A stretch of DNA of 64,000 nucleotides from Diaminobutyricimonas sp. LJ205 (GTDB lineage: Bacteria; Actinomycetota; Actinomycetes; Actinomycetales; Microbacteriaceae): assembly GCF_009755725.1 (NCBI RefSeq), contig NZ_CP046619.1, positions 496,001 to 560,000 of the forward strand, in the 5' to 3' direction. The translations under genes were made by a program, and so were the position numbers. Of the stretch, positions 1 to 6,936 are shown piece after piece. Positions within the stretch are counted from its first letter, which is position 1; the number at the start of each line of letters is the position of its first letter. The notes below the pieces were generated by a model. That model was not told where the DNA came from. It saw only the letters and a list, made by a program, of their open reading frames with translations, and did no database searches.

Positions 1-351
1 TGGAGCCGTGCTTTCTGCAGGCTCCGGCATCGCCGAAGGCGTAGGTGACGGAGATACTCGTACCATTCCTCCGGGGCGCGTTCTGGTGCGTGGCGACTCG
101 ACTGTAGGTGCCTGAGTAGCTGGCGGGGCGACAGTCTCGTTGGGCTCCGGCTCGCGAACGGGCTCAGAGGTTGGCTCCGGTTCCGGTTCCGGTTCCGGTT
201 CCGGGTCGGGTTCCGGCTCAGGCGCCGGAGAAGTGGGCGGCTCTGTGGCGGTCGGTTCTTCGGGATTCGCCCAGGCAACGCCCGGACCTGAGAAAAGGGT
301 AAGGCCAATCGCAAGGGCCAACGCGACGGCGGCTGAGCGAACCGACCTCAT
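1..351 (-). CDS. Exported Pro/Glu-rich protein, 3' end outside window
   Basis: Reading leftward from an ATG at 351, the frame stays open for 117 codons to the window edge, so the gene is cut. The first 28 or so residues form a signal peptide: MRS, a hydrophobic run ALALAIGLTLF, then AWA before N29, a good signal peptidase I site. A Pro-Glu repeat (PEPEPEPEP) follows, then a Ser/Thr/Pro-rich stretch, typical of a wall-spanning linker. AAAGGA lies 9 nt ahead of the ATG. It follows the O-antigen ligase and a small membrane protein on the same strand, so it may be the last gene of that transcript. No domain is visible and the function is unknown; export is well supported. Confidence 0.7.
   Translation of the reverse strand, partial: MRSVRSAAVALALAIGLTLFSGPGVAWANPEEPTATEPPTSPAPEPEPDPEPEPEPEPEPTSEPVREPEPNETVAPPATQAPTVESPRTRTRPGGMVRVSPSPTPSAMPEPAESTAP
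173..226. repeat. Hexanucleotide GGTTCC microsatellite inside the exported protein gene
   Basis: About nine in-phase copies of GGTTCC or close variants encode alternating Pro-Glu on the minus strand. Because the unit is 6 bp, slippage would change linker length by two residues without shifting the frame. Confidence 0.75.
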
Positions 352-364
352 CACGGGCCATCCT

Positions 365-568
365 TTACGGGCTGAGCGTCAGGGCAACGAACGTGAAACC
401 AACTGCCGCAGTCGCGGCGATGACCAGCACGGTGTGGAGCAGCCACTTCGTACTGCGCCCTCGGTTGAGAAATACTCTATGGGATTGCTGCTCTGGGCGG
501 ACTCTTGACACAGAGTCGACTTTAGTGGGATTGATACCGGAATGTGGACACCCGCGCAAGGGCGTCAC
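365..568 (-). CDS. Small single-pass membrane protein
   Basis: A 67-residue frame begins with GTG 8 nt after the stop of the upstream polymerase gene and ends 13 nt before the exported protein gene. The C-terminal third is one hydrophobic segment (WLLHTVLVIAATAAVGFTFVALTL) preceded by basic residues NRGRSTK, so a membrane anchor with the N terminus inside is likely. No Shine-Dalgarno is visible at the GTG, and translation may be coupled to the upstream gene. I do not recognise a family. The tight spacing and hydrophobic profile favour a real gene, but a chance frame cannot be excluded. Confidence 0.4.
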   Translation of the reverse strand: MTPLRGCPHSGINPTKVDSVSRVRPEQQSHRVFLNRGRSTKWLLHTVLVIAATAAVGFTFVALTLSP

Positions 569-576
569 AAGAACTG

Positions 577-1884
577 TCAGAGTTTCGGGGGAAACAGCGG
601 TTCCGGCTCCAACGAACGCTTAAACGCGTTCCGCCAACTCAGGTTCTGTGACGCCTTGACGCAGCAGATAACGAACGTGAGCCAGCCGAATTCAATCAGG
701 ATGCTGCTCTCCGCCAGCGACGCGGTTAGCAGTGCGGCGAGCACGACAGCCGGCCAGGTGAAGATGACGCTGCGCTGGTGCGAGGCGAGCAACCAGGAGC
801 GGACGAACGCGAGACCGACCAAAAGTACGAACAGAGCGATCCCGATCACGCCGAGCTGGAACCACACATCGAGGTAGGCGTTCGAGGCCGAGACCAGGGG
901 GCGCGGGCTGAGGGTGTCGAACAACAGGTAGGGCGGGACATCCGGATGCCACTGCCCGACCCAGCCCCAACCCTCCGTGGAGTGAAGCGGAACTAGTGAC
1001 CAGACCTGCTGCCACAGCCGCAGCCGGAAATTGAGTTCGCCGCCGGCGTTGAGTGCATTGACTATCGGCGTGCGCGCCAGCCATACGATGACCCCACCGA
1101 CGACAACCAGGGCGAGCGTCGCGTACTGCCAGAACTGCCGCCGTTCCATGGGCAATCGACGAATGCCATACAGCACGAACATGGCGGCGATGGCGACAGC
1201 GGCGGTGCCAAATGCGATGGGCGACCGGGTAAGGGCAAGCGTGATTCCCGCTCCTAGCACGGAACCAATAGCAACGCCGGTGCGCACGGATCGGGTGCGC
1301 CATTCGATCACGAAACTGATCCCGGCGATGACGGCGAGCAGACCGAGTTCGTTGCGGTTACCGACCATGCCCTGGATCGGGCCGAGCTGATCCAGGTGCC
1401 CGGCGATGCCCAGGAATTTGATCGGGACGTCGAGGAGGATGCCGGACAGCAGCTCCAGCACTAAGGAGAGGCCGAGCACGAAGCGCAGCACATCGCCGAA
1501 CGAGCGGATGATCTGGATGGTGTCCCGCACCAGCGCCACGTACACGCCTAGCAAGGTGAAGCCGATCAGGTAGGCGACGCCTCCCACGGTGGCCCACTGG
1601 TATTGACTCCAGAACACGGATGCCACGGCCCACGCGAGGAACACGAGCAGTGAGATCGGCACCACCCCGGTCCAGTCGATGCTGTCGCGCCGGGCGGCGA
1701 GGCTCACCAGCGCGAGCGCGCTCACGGTGGCGAGCATTGCGATAAGGCCCGGCCAGCCGATGGTGCGGTGAAGCGCGTACGCGAAGACACCGAGGCCGAT
1801 CGCCGTCGTGGAGAGAGCGGAAGCCAGCCGCGCGGAACCGAAGGACGCCAGAAGGGCGACGCGCAGACCGGTTCGACGATTCAT
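577..1884 (-). CDS. O-antigen ligase/Wzy-type polysaccharide polymerase
   Basis: This 435-residue polytopic membrane protein has about ten hydrophobic segments and the layout of the Wzy_C/O-antigen ligase family: early helices, then VGNRNELG and ALTRSPIAFGTA, and a large extracellular loop (about residues 275-340) with RLRLWQQVWSLV and GWGWVGQWHP. The loop ends at SASNAYLDVWFQLGVIG, equivalent to the usual H-N-xx-L-x-x-x-x-x-G-xx-G, although the His is Ser-Ala-Ser here. Family members polymerise undecaprenyl-linked repeat units or ligate glycans outside the membrane. It resembles the product of 11669-12970 in loop sequence, so the two are probable paralogues. A VanZ gene lies just upstream in the same direction. 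Confidence 0.85.
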   Translation of the reverse strand: MNRRTGLRVALLASFGSARLASALSTTAIGLGVFAYALHRTIGWPGLIAMLATVSALALVSLAARRDSIDWTGVVPISLLVFLAWAVASVFWSQYQWATVGGVAYLIGFTLLGVYVALVRDTIQIIRSFGDVLRFVLGLSLVLELLSGILLDVPIKFLGIAGHLDQLGPIQGMVGNRNELGLLAVIAGISFVIEWRTRSVRTGVAIGSVLGAGITLALTRSPIAFGTAAVAIAAMFVLYGIRRLPMERRQFWQYATLALVVVGGVIVWLARTPIVNALNAGGELNFRLRLWQQVWSLVPLHSTEGWGWVGQWHPDVPPYLLFDTLSPRPLVSASNAYLDVWFQLGVIGIALFVLLVGLAFVRSWLLASHQRSVIFTWPAVVLAALLTASLAESSILIEFGWLTFVICCVKASQNLSWRNAFKRSLEPEPLFPPKL

Positions 1885-1894
1885 CGACTCAACG

Positions 1895-2341
1895 CTACCG
1901 GTCGATGAGGTCCGCCGTCCGCGTCGTTAGATCGCGCGACTCTCTACTTAGAATCGAGACGAGAACCCAGCCGATGGCAGTCCCGGCGGTGTTCGCGACG
2001 ACGTCCGACACGGTGCTGAACCGGCTTGGCAAACTTAACTGGACCAGTTCGATGGTGACACTCGTCGCGAATCCGAGCAGTGCGACCGCCCACCAGAGCA
2101 GGCGTGTCGTCGCCAGACGGACGAGCACGCCGAACGGGATAAACAATGCGATGTTGGCGAGGAACTCGAGTACGACGTAGCCAGGCATCCGAGGGATGCC
2201 CAGAGTGGCGACAAAGTCGGCGGCCCAGGCGACAACGCCGGTGACCCGGCTGGCGTCGTCGGCCGGTGCGAACACGATCCACGCGACCGCGATCAAGTAC
2301 GGCACGAGCAGAATCCGGGCCAACACAGGATTACGCCTCAT
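1895..2341 (-). CDS. VanZ family membrane protein
   Basis: The 148 residues carry four hydrophobic helices and the VanZ signature: NIALFIPFGVLVRL, then a polar ETVQLS-like element (IELVQLSLPSRFSTVSDVVANTAGTAIG) in which Glu and Asp are conserved in the family. VanZ-like proteins are integral membrane proteins; some confer teicoplanin resistance, but most have no known role. The gene starts 10 nt upstream of the polymerase gene and probably shares its transcript. On the minus strand, TAGGCT lies 9 nt before the ATG and may be the -10 element of this operon. Confidence 0.82.
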   Translation of the reverse strand: MRRNPVLARILLVPYLIAVAWIVFAPADDASRVTGVVAWAADFVATLGIPRMPGYVVLEFLANIALFIPFGVLVRLATTRLLWWAVALLGFATSVTIELVQLSLPSRFSTVSDVVANTAGTAIGWVLVSILSRESRDLTTRTADLIDR

Positions 2342-2470
2342 GAGGTCGTGAGCCTAACGGGTTTTTGGGATGCGTCGGGTTCGTTGGTCGTTTTTCTTCG
2401 TGGGTCGGAATGAGCGACTTAACCCTCCACCGCACTCTGTCGGGGTTGATGCATTGCACGCAGCACGCGG

Positions 2471-2610
2471 GCGCCTCGAAGCGATTCTGAAATCAGGCCG
2501 CGCGGGAACGCGGCCTGGTAGATCGCGACCAAGTTCCACAGCGAGAGCCCGGAGTTCTTAGCATCCCACCAGTGTGAGATGGACAACTTCCTCGATTTCA
2601 CCGGAGCATT
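2471..2610 (+). pseudogene. Broken copy of the 5' part of the methyltransferase gene
   Basis: This stretch aligns with 4304-4444, the first 50 codons of the intact methyltransferase gene, with one 2-nt indel and scattered substitutions. In the shared frame it reads NAAW-stop-IATKFHSESPEFLAS against NAAWYIATGFQVESPEFFAS in the intact copy. The in-frame TAG and the lack of any downstream domain make it non-functional. The surrounding gap (2342-2653) holds no other gene that I can see. Confidence 0.75.
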
Positions 2611-2653
2611 CGCTACTCAGTGATCTGAGTTGAACGTTCGGTCCGACGCTGGG

Positions 2654-3958
2654 CTAAGTCCATACATCCGCCACGCCGTTGGAACGGGATACGTTCATCG
2701 CGGCGCTCCCGGCGATGAATGTGTTCTTCGAGGGGCTGACATGAAACCCTGAACTACCGCTCCCGGTGACAACGTTTCCTTGGATGACGATGCCGTCACA
2801 GCCCAGAGCGGCGATACCGTACCCATTGGCGCCGATCACCCGGTTGCCCATCACGATGTTGTCGTGAGTGTTCGCGGAACCGTCGGTCACCTTCCCGATG
2901 CGGATGCCGGTCTCCATACCGCCACCCCCTTCGAGCAGGTTGTTAGCGATGATTGCATTAGAAGTGGCGCACTGGATCCCGGGGCAGGATGACCGAATTC
3001 CGATGTTGACTATGTGGTTTCCGAGAACGAGATTACGGTCGGCGGGGTTGGGGGCGGAGTTCGAGGCCACCTTCATCTCGACGCCGTGCACGCCCATATC
3101 AACGATCGTGTTTCCCTCGATCAGGCCTCGGTGGCCGTCATAACAGTCAATAGCGTCGCGGGTGCCGCGCTCGAACCGGTTATGCGTCACGTTCCAGTAC
3201 TGCGTCCCGGATGAGAGCTTCAGCATGTCGCCTCGATTGAAATCCACCCCCGAGTCGTGGAACCAGGAATTGTTGATGGTGACGTGGTCTACGCCGCCGA
3301 TGTTGAGCATGCCGTCGCCCTTGAAGCCGGAGAACGCACAGTTCTCGAAGGTGACGTGAGAATCGAACCCCGCGCCCGAAGTGAACGCTGCGCCTGTGCT
3401 TTGAATCGCACCAATGCGCCGCAAGGTGACGGCAAGATTCTCAAAAATCACGTTCTCGAAATGCCAATGCTTGAATGCCCCGGAGGTAAGAGACTGGAAG
3501 GCACCTTGAGTCCCAGCAACGCCACCGCGGACGGTCATATTACGGATGGTGATGTTGTCCGCCCCCACTTGAAACGCTGCCACGTCAGGCAACAGGATGG
3601 TCGCCGGACCCTCACCTTCGAGCACAATCCCCGGTTTGTTGAGGATGAGCCTGGAGCTGAGTTTGTAAGATCCCTTCCGCAGGCGAACGACCGCGCCCGC
3701 AGTCGGCACGAGCCCAATCGCCGCCAGAATCGCGAGACGCGCGTCGGTCGCACCACTGTTGTCAGCGCCCTCAGCGACTGCGTCAATGACCAGGTCCCGG
3801 TTGCGAACGTACTTCTGAGAGTTCAGCAGCACCGCAGAGTTAGCGGCGGATAGTTCGCGAGGGATTGAGCTGAGGGGGACGCCGATCAGGCCCGCGACGG
3901 ACCCGCTCAAGACCATCCGCCGAGTCCATCCGCCTTCCGCGTCGGAGCGTCCAAACAT
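2654..3958 (-). CDS. Secreted right-handed parallel beta-helix protein (pectate-lyase superfamily fold)
   Basis: The 434-residue protein starts with a Tat-like leader (TRRMVLSGSVAGLIGVPLSS), so it is probably exported folded. About residues 55-110 resemble the Pectate_lyase_3 entry segment (AVAEGADNSGATDARLAIL ... AGAVVRLRKGSYKL). After that come more than ten coils of about 22-25 residues with NxIxxN steps such as VTINNSWFHDSG, LIEGNTIVDMG and IVIQGNVVTGSG. This fold binds or cleaves polysaccharides, but I cannot assign catalytic residues. The start has a GAGG ribosome site 5-8 nt upstream. Lying among surface-glycan genes, it may act on the polymer made here. Confidence 0.8.
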   Translation of the reverse strand: MFGRSDAEGGWTRRMVLSGSVAGLIGVPLSSIPRELSAANSAVLLNSQKYVRNRDLVIDAVAEGADNSGATDARLAILAAIGLVPTAGAVVRLRKGSYKLSSRLILNKPGIVLEGEGPATILLPDVAAFQVGADNITIRNMTVRGGVAGTQGAFQSLTSGAFKHWHFENVIFENLAVTLRRIGAIQSTGAAFTSGAGFDSHVTFENCAFSGFKGDGMLNIGGVDHVTINNSWFHDSGVDFNRGDMLKLSSGTQYWNVTHNRFERGTRDAIDCYDGHRGLIEGNTIVDMGVHGVEMKVASNSAPNPADRNLVLGNHIVNIGIRSSCPGIQCATSNAIIANNLLEGGGGMETGIRIGKVTDGSANTHDNIVMGNRVIGANGYGIAALGCDGIVIQGNVVTGSGSSGFHVSPSKNTFIAGSAAMNVSRSNGVADVWT

Positions 3959-4099
3959 TTTGCCTCCTCGGGTTGAAGATGCAGGCGCATGTCATGGCTT
4001 TCGGTACCCCGCAACCGATCGACCACGTTGGCGGGTACCGTTTCGTCGGGCGACTGCACCCGCGCGACGAATTTGGGTTTGCGCAGCATATAACCGCGG

Positions 4100-4220
4100 C
4101 CGTCCGTGGAACAGGGCCGACTTATCCGCATTTGCGATATCGAAGGGCGAGGAGGAGTTGGCCCGGGTGCTCGGTGTGCTGTATCGGACCGTGGACGGCG
4201 GTAAGGACCGGGTGCTCTGA
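4100..4220 (+). pseudogene. Possible 3' remnant of a lost gene
   Basis: The frame ending at TGA 4218-4220 reads KGEEELARVLGVLYRTVDGGKDRVL, with the GC-rich third positions of real genes in this genome. There is no credible start or upstream domain in the 335-bp gap between the beta-helix and methyltransferase genes. It may be the tail of a gene truncated by the rearrangement that left the methyltransferase fragment at 2471. I do not recognise the family. Confidence 0.25.
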
Positions 4221-4293
4221 TCGGCGCCTCGCGCGCTTGAGCGGTGCTGTTTGGGCGTGCGTAACGGTCGCGCTGGGCTGTAAGGATTGGCGT

Positions 4294-4974
4294 ATGCAAG
4301 AGGGCACCTCCAAGCGGTTCTGGAACGCCGCCGCGCGCGAGAACGCGGCCTGGTATATCGCCACGGGGTTTCAGGTCGAGAGCCCGGAGTTCTTCGCATC
4401 CGGCCAGCGTGAGGTGGACCACTTCCTCGATCTCGCCGGAGTCGCACTCGGCGCGTCCGACACCGTGGTCGAAATCGGCTGCGGCGCGGGACGGATGACG
4501 CGGCGTCTGTCCGAGCTCGCCGGCAGCGTGATCGCCACCGATGTCAGCGGCGAAATGCTGCAGCGGGCGGCGGCCAACCTGGCCGACCACGACAACGTCG
4601 GCTTCATCGAGCTCAGCGGCGACGGAGACCTGCCGCTGCCTGACGAATCCGCGACGGCCGTGTTCAGCTACATCACCATGCAGCACGTGCCGACCGCCGC
4701 GGCGCAGGAGGCCTACTTCGCGTCGGCGCTGCGGGTGCTCGCGCCTGGCGGGTGGGCGCTGATCCAGTTCCGCCGGTCGGGGGTGCTGCCGCGACTGCTC
4801 GACTGGGTTGGGCACGTGTGGCATCTGTTCAAAGGGCGGCGGACGCTCGACCGCGCCTGGCGTGGAGCACGGGTGCAGGAATCAGTACTGCTCGGTTACG
4901 CGGCATCCGACCTGACCGTGCAGATCCTTCACCTTGGACGACGGCACATCTGGGCGCTCGCGAAGCGCAGCTAG
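4294..4974 (+). CDS. Class I SAM-dependent methyltransferase
   Basis: A 226-residue Rossmann-fold methyltransferase. Motif I is VVEIGCGAGRM (EIGCGAG at residues 60-66); the acidic motif II residue is D in VIATDVSGEML; motif IV is YITMQHVP, and motif VI is RVLAPGGWALIQF. The start is the ATG with AAGGA 7 nt upstream; the open frame extends further upstream, but that part has no coding features. The C-terminal region (GRRTLDRAWRGARVQ) probably recognises the substrate, which is not identifiable; small-molecule or glycan targets fit this class better than DNA. A truncated copy lies at 2471-2610. The last 4 nt overlap the convergent Doc gene. Confidence 0.85.
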   Translation: MQEGTSKRFWNAAARENAAWYIATGFQVESPEFFASGQREVDHFLDLAGVALGASDTVVEIGCGAGRMTRRLSELAGSVIATDVSGEMLQRAAANLADHDNVGFIELSGDGDLPLPDESATAVFSYITMQHVPTAAAQEAYFASALRVLAPGGWALIQFRRSGVLPRLLDWVGHVWHLFKGRRTLDRAWRGARVQESVLLGYAASDLTVQILHLGRRHIWALAKRS

Positions 4975-5354
4975 AACGCCTCGAGCCGCGACTCTATCCG
5001 CGCGGCCGTGTCCGTGAGGCCAATATGTCCGTGCGCTACTTCATGCACGAGGATGAATGCCTCGTTCTCCGTGAATGTCGTCCGTCGGTGGTTCAGTTCG
5101 AGGAACACATTCACGGCCACCCACGCCGCCTTCAAATTGCCGTCGACCAGCGGCTTGTTGCGGGCGAGGGACTCGAACAGGGCGGCCGCCTTCAACGGAA
5201 GGGAGTCATACGCCTCGACATCTTCTAACGCGGCCCGCGGGCGGGCGACCGCCCCGGCGAGCAGGCCGATGTCGTTCACCTCCTCGTCGTACGGCTTGCC
5301 GGTGACGCGCTCGATGATCGCGGCGAGGTCGTCGGTGCTCAAGTAGACGATCAT
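4971..5354 (-). CDS. doc: Doc-family (Fic-fold) toxin with altered active site
   Basis: The 127 residues match actinobacterial death-on-curing toxins: N-terminal IVYLSTDDLAAII, then GLLAGAVARPRA, LKAAALFESLARN and C-terminal EAFILVHEVAHGHIG. Doc toxins phosphorylate EF-Tu using the core HxFxDGNKR. Here the core reads NKPLVDGNLKAAW: the catalytic His is Lys, and the following Lys-Arg is Leu-Lys, while DGN is kept. The fold is probably retained but canonical kinase activity is doubtful. The gene overlaps the upstream antitoxin gene by 4 nt (ATGA), which is typical of type II toxin-antitoxin operons. Confidence 0.8.
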   Translation of the reverse strand: MIVYLSTDDLAAIIERVTGKPYDEEVNDIGLLAGAVARPRAALEDVEAYDSLPLKAAALFESLARNKPLVDGNLKAAWVAVNVFLELNHRRTTFTENEAFILVHEVAHGHIGLTDTAARIESRLEAF

Positions 5355-5560
5355 CCGTCGCCCAACCGCTCAAGCAGCTGGGCGTCGCGTTCGAGCACAC
5401 GCTGAGTCGCCGCCTTGACGAGCCTCGGATGACTGGCGCCATGATTCGCCGCGAGCATGATCGCTCGCCGGACTGCCTCGTTCTTGCTCACACCGTGATG
5501 CTTAGCGAGCCGGTCGAGTGCGCGCTCCTGGGTCGGGTTAAGCCGCAGGGTAAAGGCCAT
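5351..5560 (-). CDS. Ribbon-helix-helix antitoxin of the Doc pair
   Basis: This 69-residue protein begins with AFTLRLNPTQERALDRLAKHHGVSKNEAVRRAI, a ribbon-helix-helix DNA-binding segment: the beta strand FTLRL, then two helices. The remaining 30 residues (HPRLVKAATQRVLERDAQLLERLGDG) are charged and likely bind the toxin. Antitoxin-first order and a 4-nt overlap with doc indicate coupled translation and autorepression of the pair. Confidence 0.8.
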   Translation of the reverse strand: MAFTLRLNPTQERALDRLAKHHGVSKNEAVRRAIMLAANHGASHPRLVKAATQRVLERDAQLLERLGDG

Positions 5561-5595
5561 GGCGCAATTGTAGGGGTGGCTCTGATGTGCCGGGG

Positions 5596-6897
5596 CTATT
5601 CGCCAAGCGCGTCCCCGACGCTCGCTCGGATGGCCGCGACATCCGGATGCTCCAAATCGATGTCGCCGAAAGACAGCATCTCCAGACCGTGCGAGCCCAC
5701 CTCGTCGGCCGCGCGCAAGAGCACGGGCAGCATCCCGGTCGGAAGGTCACTGCGGACAGCGTCTGCGATGGTGCCGGTGTGCAGGGCGAGCTCTGCCGGA
5801 TTGACCTGGGTCAGTAGTTCCGTCAGCAGCACTTGCTGACGCTCCATGCGGTCAGCTTCGCTCGTGCTCATCCGCGATCGGGCGAACCATGCCGCTTCCA
5901 CGCCGCTCAGCCGCTGCTCGCCCGGCTCGATCCAGCCGGCAACACCCACCTGGTTCTCATCGCCACCAATCGGCAGCCGCTCCCGCACATCGACAACCAC
6001 CCCGCCGAGCGCATCGACGACCGCTGCGAGCCCGGGGTAGTCGATCACGACGCTGCCGTGAACGGGAAGCTCAAGCAGACCTTCGAGTCCGTCGCGCAGT
6101 GCCTCGACCCCGGCCGAACTGCCGGGCGGAATCTCGCCGGCATAGAGCTCAGCCCAGCTCTCCTCACCGTAGGGATACAGGAAGCCGAGCTGGCAGGCAT
6201 GCCCGCAGTCGTACACACCGCTGCGCCAGATGCTTCGCAGCGGCGAGTCGTCGGTGAGCGGAATTTGCTGCAACCCGCGCGGCAGAGAAATCAGCAGCGA
6301 AGCCCCGGTGTCGACGTCCACGCTAAGCACGGTGATGCTGTCGATCCGCTGGCCGTCGCGGTCAACGTCGGCGTCGCCACCGAGCAGCGCAATGTTCCAC
6401 CTGCCCTGCCATGTCTCCGGCGTGGCAGCATCCGTGAAGAACCCGGCTGCCGCGGATCGCGCCGCGAGCACGGTAACGGTGGCCGCGGCAGGGGGCGCCG
6501 ACGACAGCAGCAGCGCGCCGACCGTGACCATGACGAGGGCAGCGACGGAGGCCGCCTTGACTGACACGCTCACGCGTCGGGCGACGATTGCGGTGTGCAC
6601 GCCGAGCACGAACCACCAGGCGGCGAACAATCCGAGCGTGAGGGCAATCACTGGTGCTCCGGCCGGACTCAGAGCAATAGTGAGCACCGCCACAGGGGCC
6701 AGCAGAAGACCTGCAGCTGAAGCAGCGATCAGCACCCACCCGGCCACCGCCACCCACTTCGCCGTCGTGCCAAGCCGCCGCTGGCCGTGCTCGCGCTGCA
6801 GGCGGCCGGGTATGAGGAAGCTTGCCGCCGCGAGCCGCCAGGCGGGCTCCGAGCGAGCCAGTTCTGGGGGAGCGGCGAGTGTCTCGATGGGCAGCAC
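5596..6897 (-). CDS. LytR-CpsA-Psr (LCP) family glycopolymer ligase
   Basis: 433 residues from a GTG start. A cytoplasmic N terminus is followed by three or four membrane helices (about residues 48-165) and an extracellular LCP domain. Visible LCP elements are NIALLGGDADVDRDGQRIDSITVLSVD, LLISLPRGL, YPGLAAVVDALGGVVVDV and AAWFARSR...EADRMERQQ, including the Arg residues that bind the lipid pyrophosphate. Family members transfer undecaprenyl-linked glycopolymers (teichoic acid, capsule, arabinogalactan) onto peptidoglycan. It is divergent from a polysaccharide polymerase gene with only 39 bp between starts, so synthesis and wall attachment of one polymer may be co-regulated. The open frame continues further upstream, antisense to the polymerase gene; that part is not coding. 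Confidence 0.82.
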   Translation of the reverse strand: MLPIETLAAPPELARSEPAWRLAAASFLIPGRLQREHGQRRLGTTAKWVAVAGWVLIAASAAGLLLAPVAVLTIALSPAGAPVIALTLGLFAAWWFVLGVHTAIVARRVSVSVKAASVAALVMVTVGALLLSSAPPAAATVTVLAARSAAAGFFTDAATPETWQGRWNIALLGGDADVDRDGQRIDSITVLSVDVDTGASLLISLPRGLQQIPLTDDSPLRSIWRSGVYDCGHACQLGFLYPYGEESWAELYAGEIPPGSSAGVEALRDGLEGLLELPVHGSVVIDYPGLAAVVDALGGVVVDVRERLPIGGDENQVGVAGWIEPGEQRLSGVEAAWFARSRMSTSEADRMERQQVLLTELLTQVNPAELALHTGTIADAVRSDLPTGMLPVLLRAADEVGSHGLEMLSFGDIDLEHPDVAAIRASVGDALGE

Positions 6898-6909
6898 TGT
6901 ACCGGATTG

Positions 6910-6936
6910 CCGAGGGACCCTCGGTACTGTGGGGGA
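6910..6936 (+). promoter_or_regulatory. Divergent promoter with a 15-bp perfect palindrome
   Basis: Between the LCP and polymerase starts lies CCGAGGGACCCTCGG (6910-6924), a perfect inverted repeat around one base. It is followed directly by TACTGT (6925-6930), a TANNNT -10 element 6 nt from the GTG at 6937, which suggests a leaderless polymerase transcript. The palindrome covers the -35/-10 spacer, so a bound regulator would block it. The regulator is unknown. Confidence 0.55.

Noticed and set aside
173-226. CRISPR-like or tandem regulatory repeat
   Set aside because: It is an in-frame coding hexamer for Pro-Glu.
3973-4293. N-terminal extension of the methyltransferase
   Set aside because: The frame is open, but the sequence has no coding character, and AAGGA before the ATG at 4294 fixes the start.
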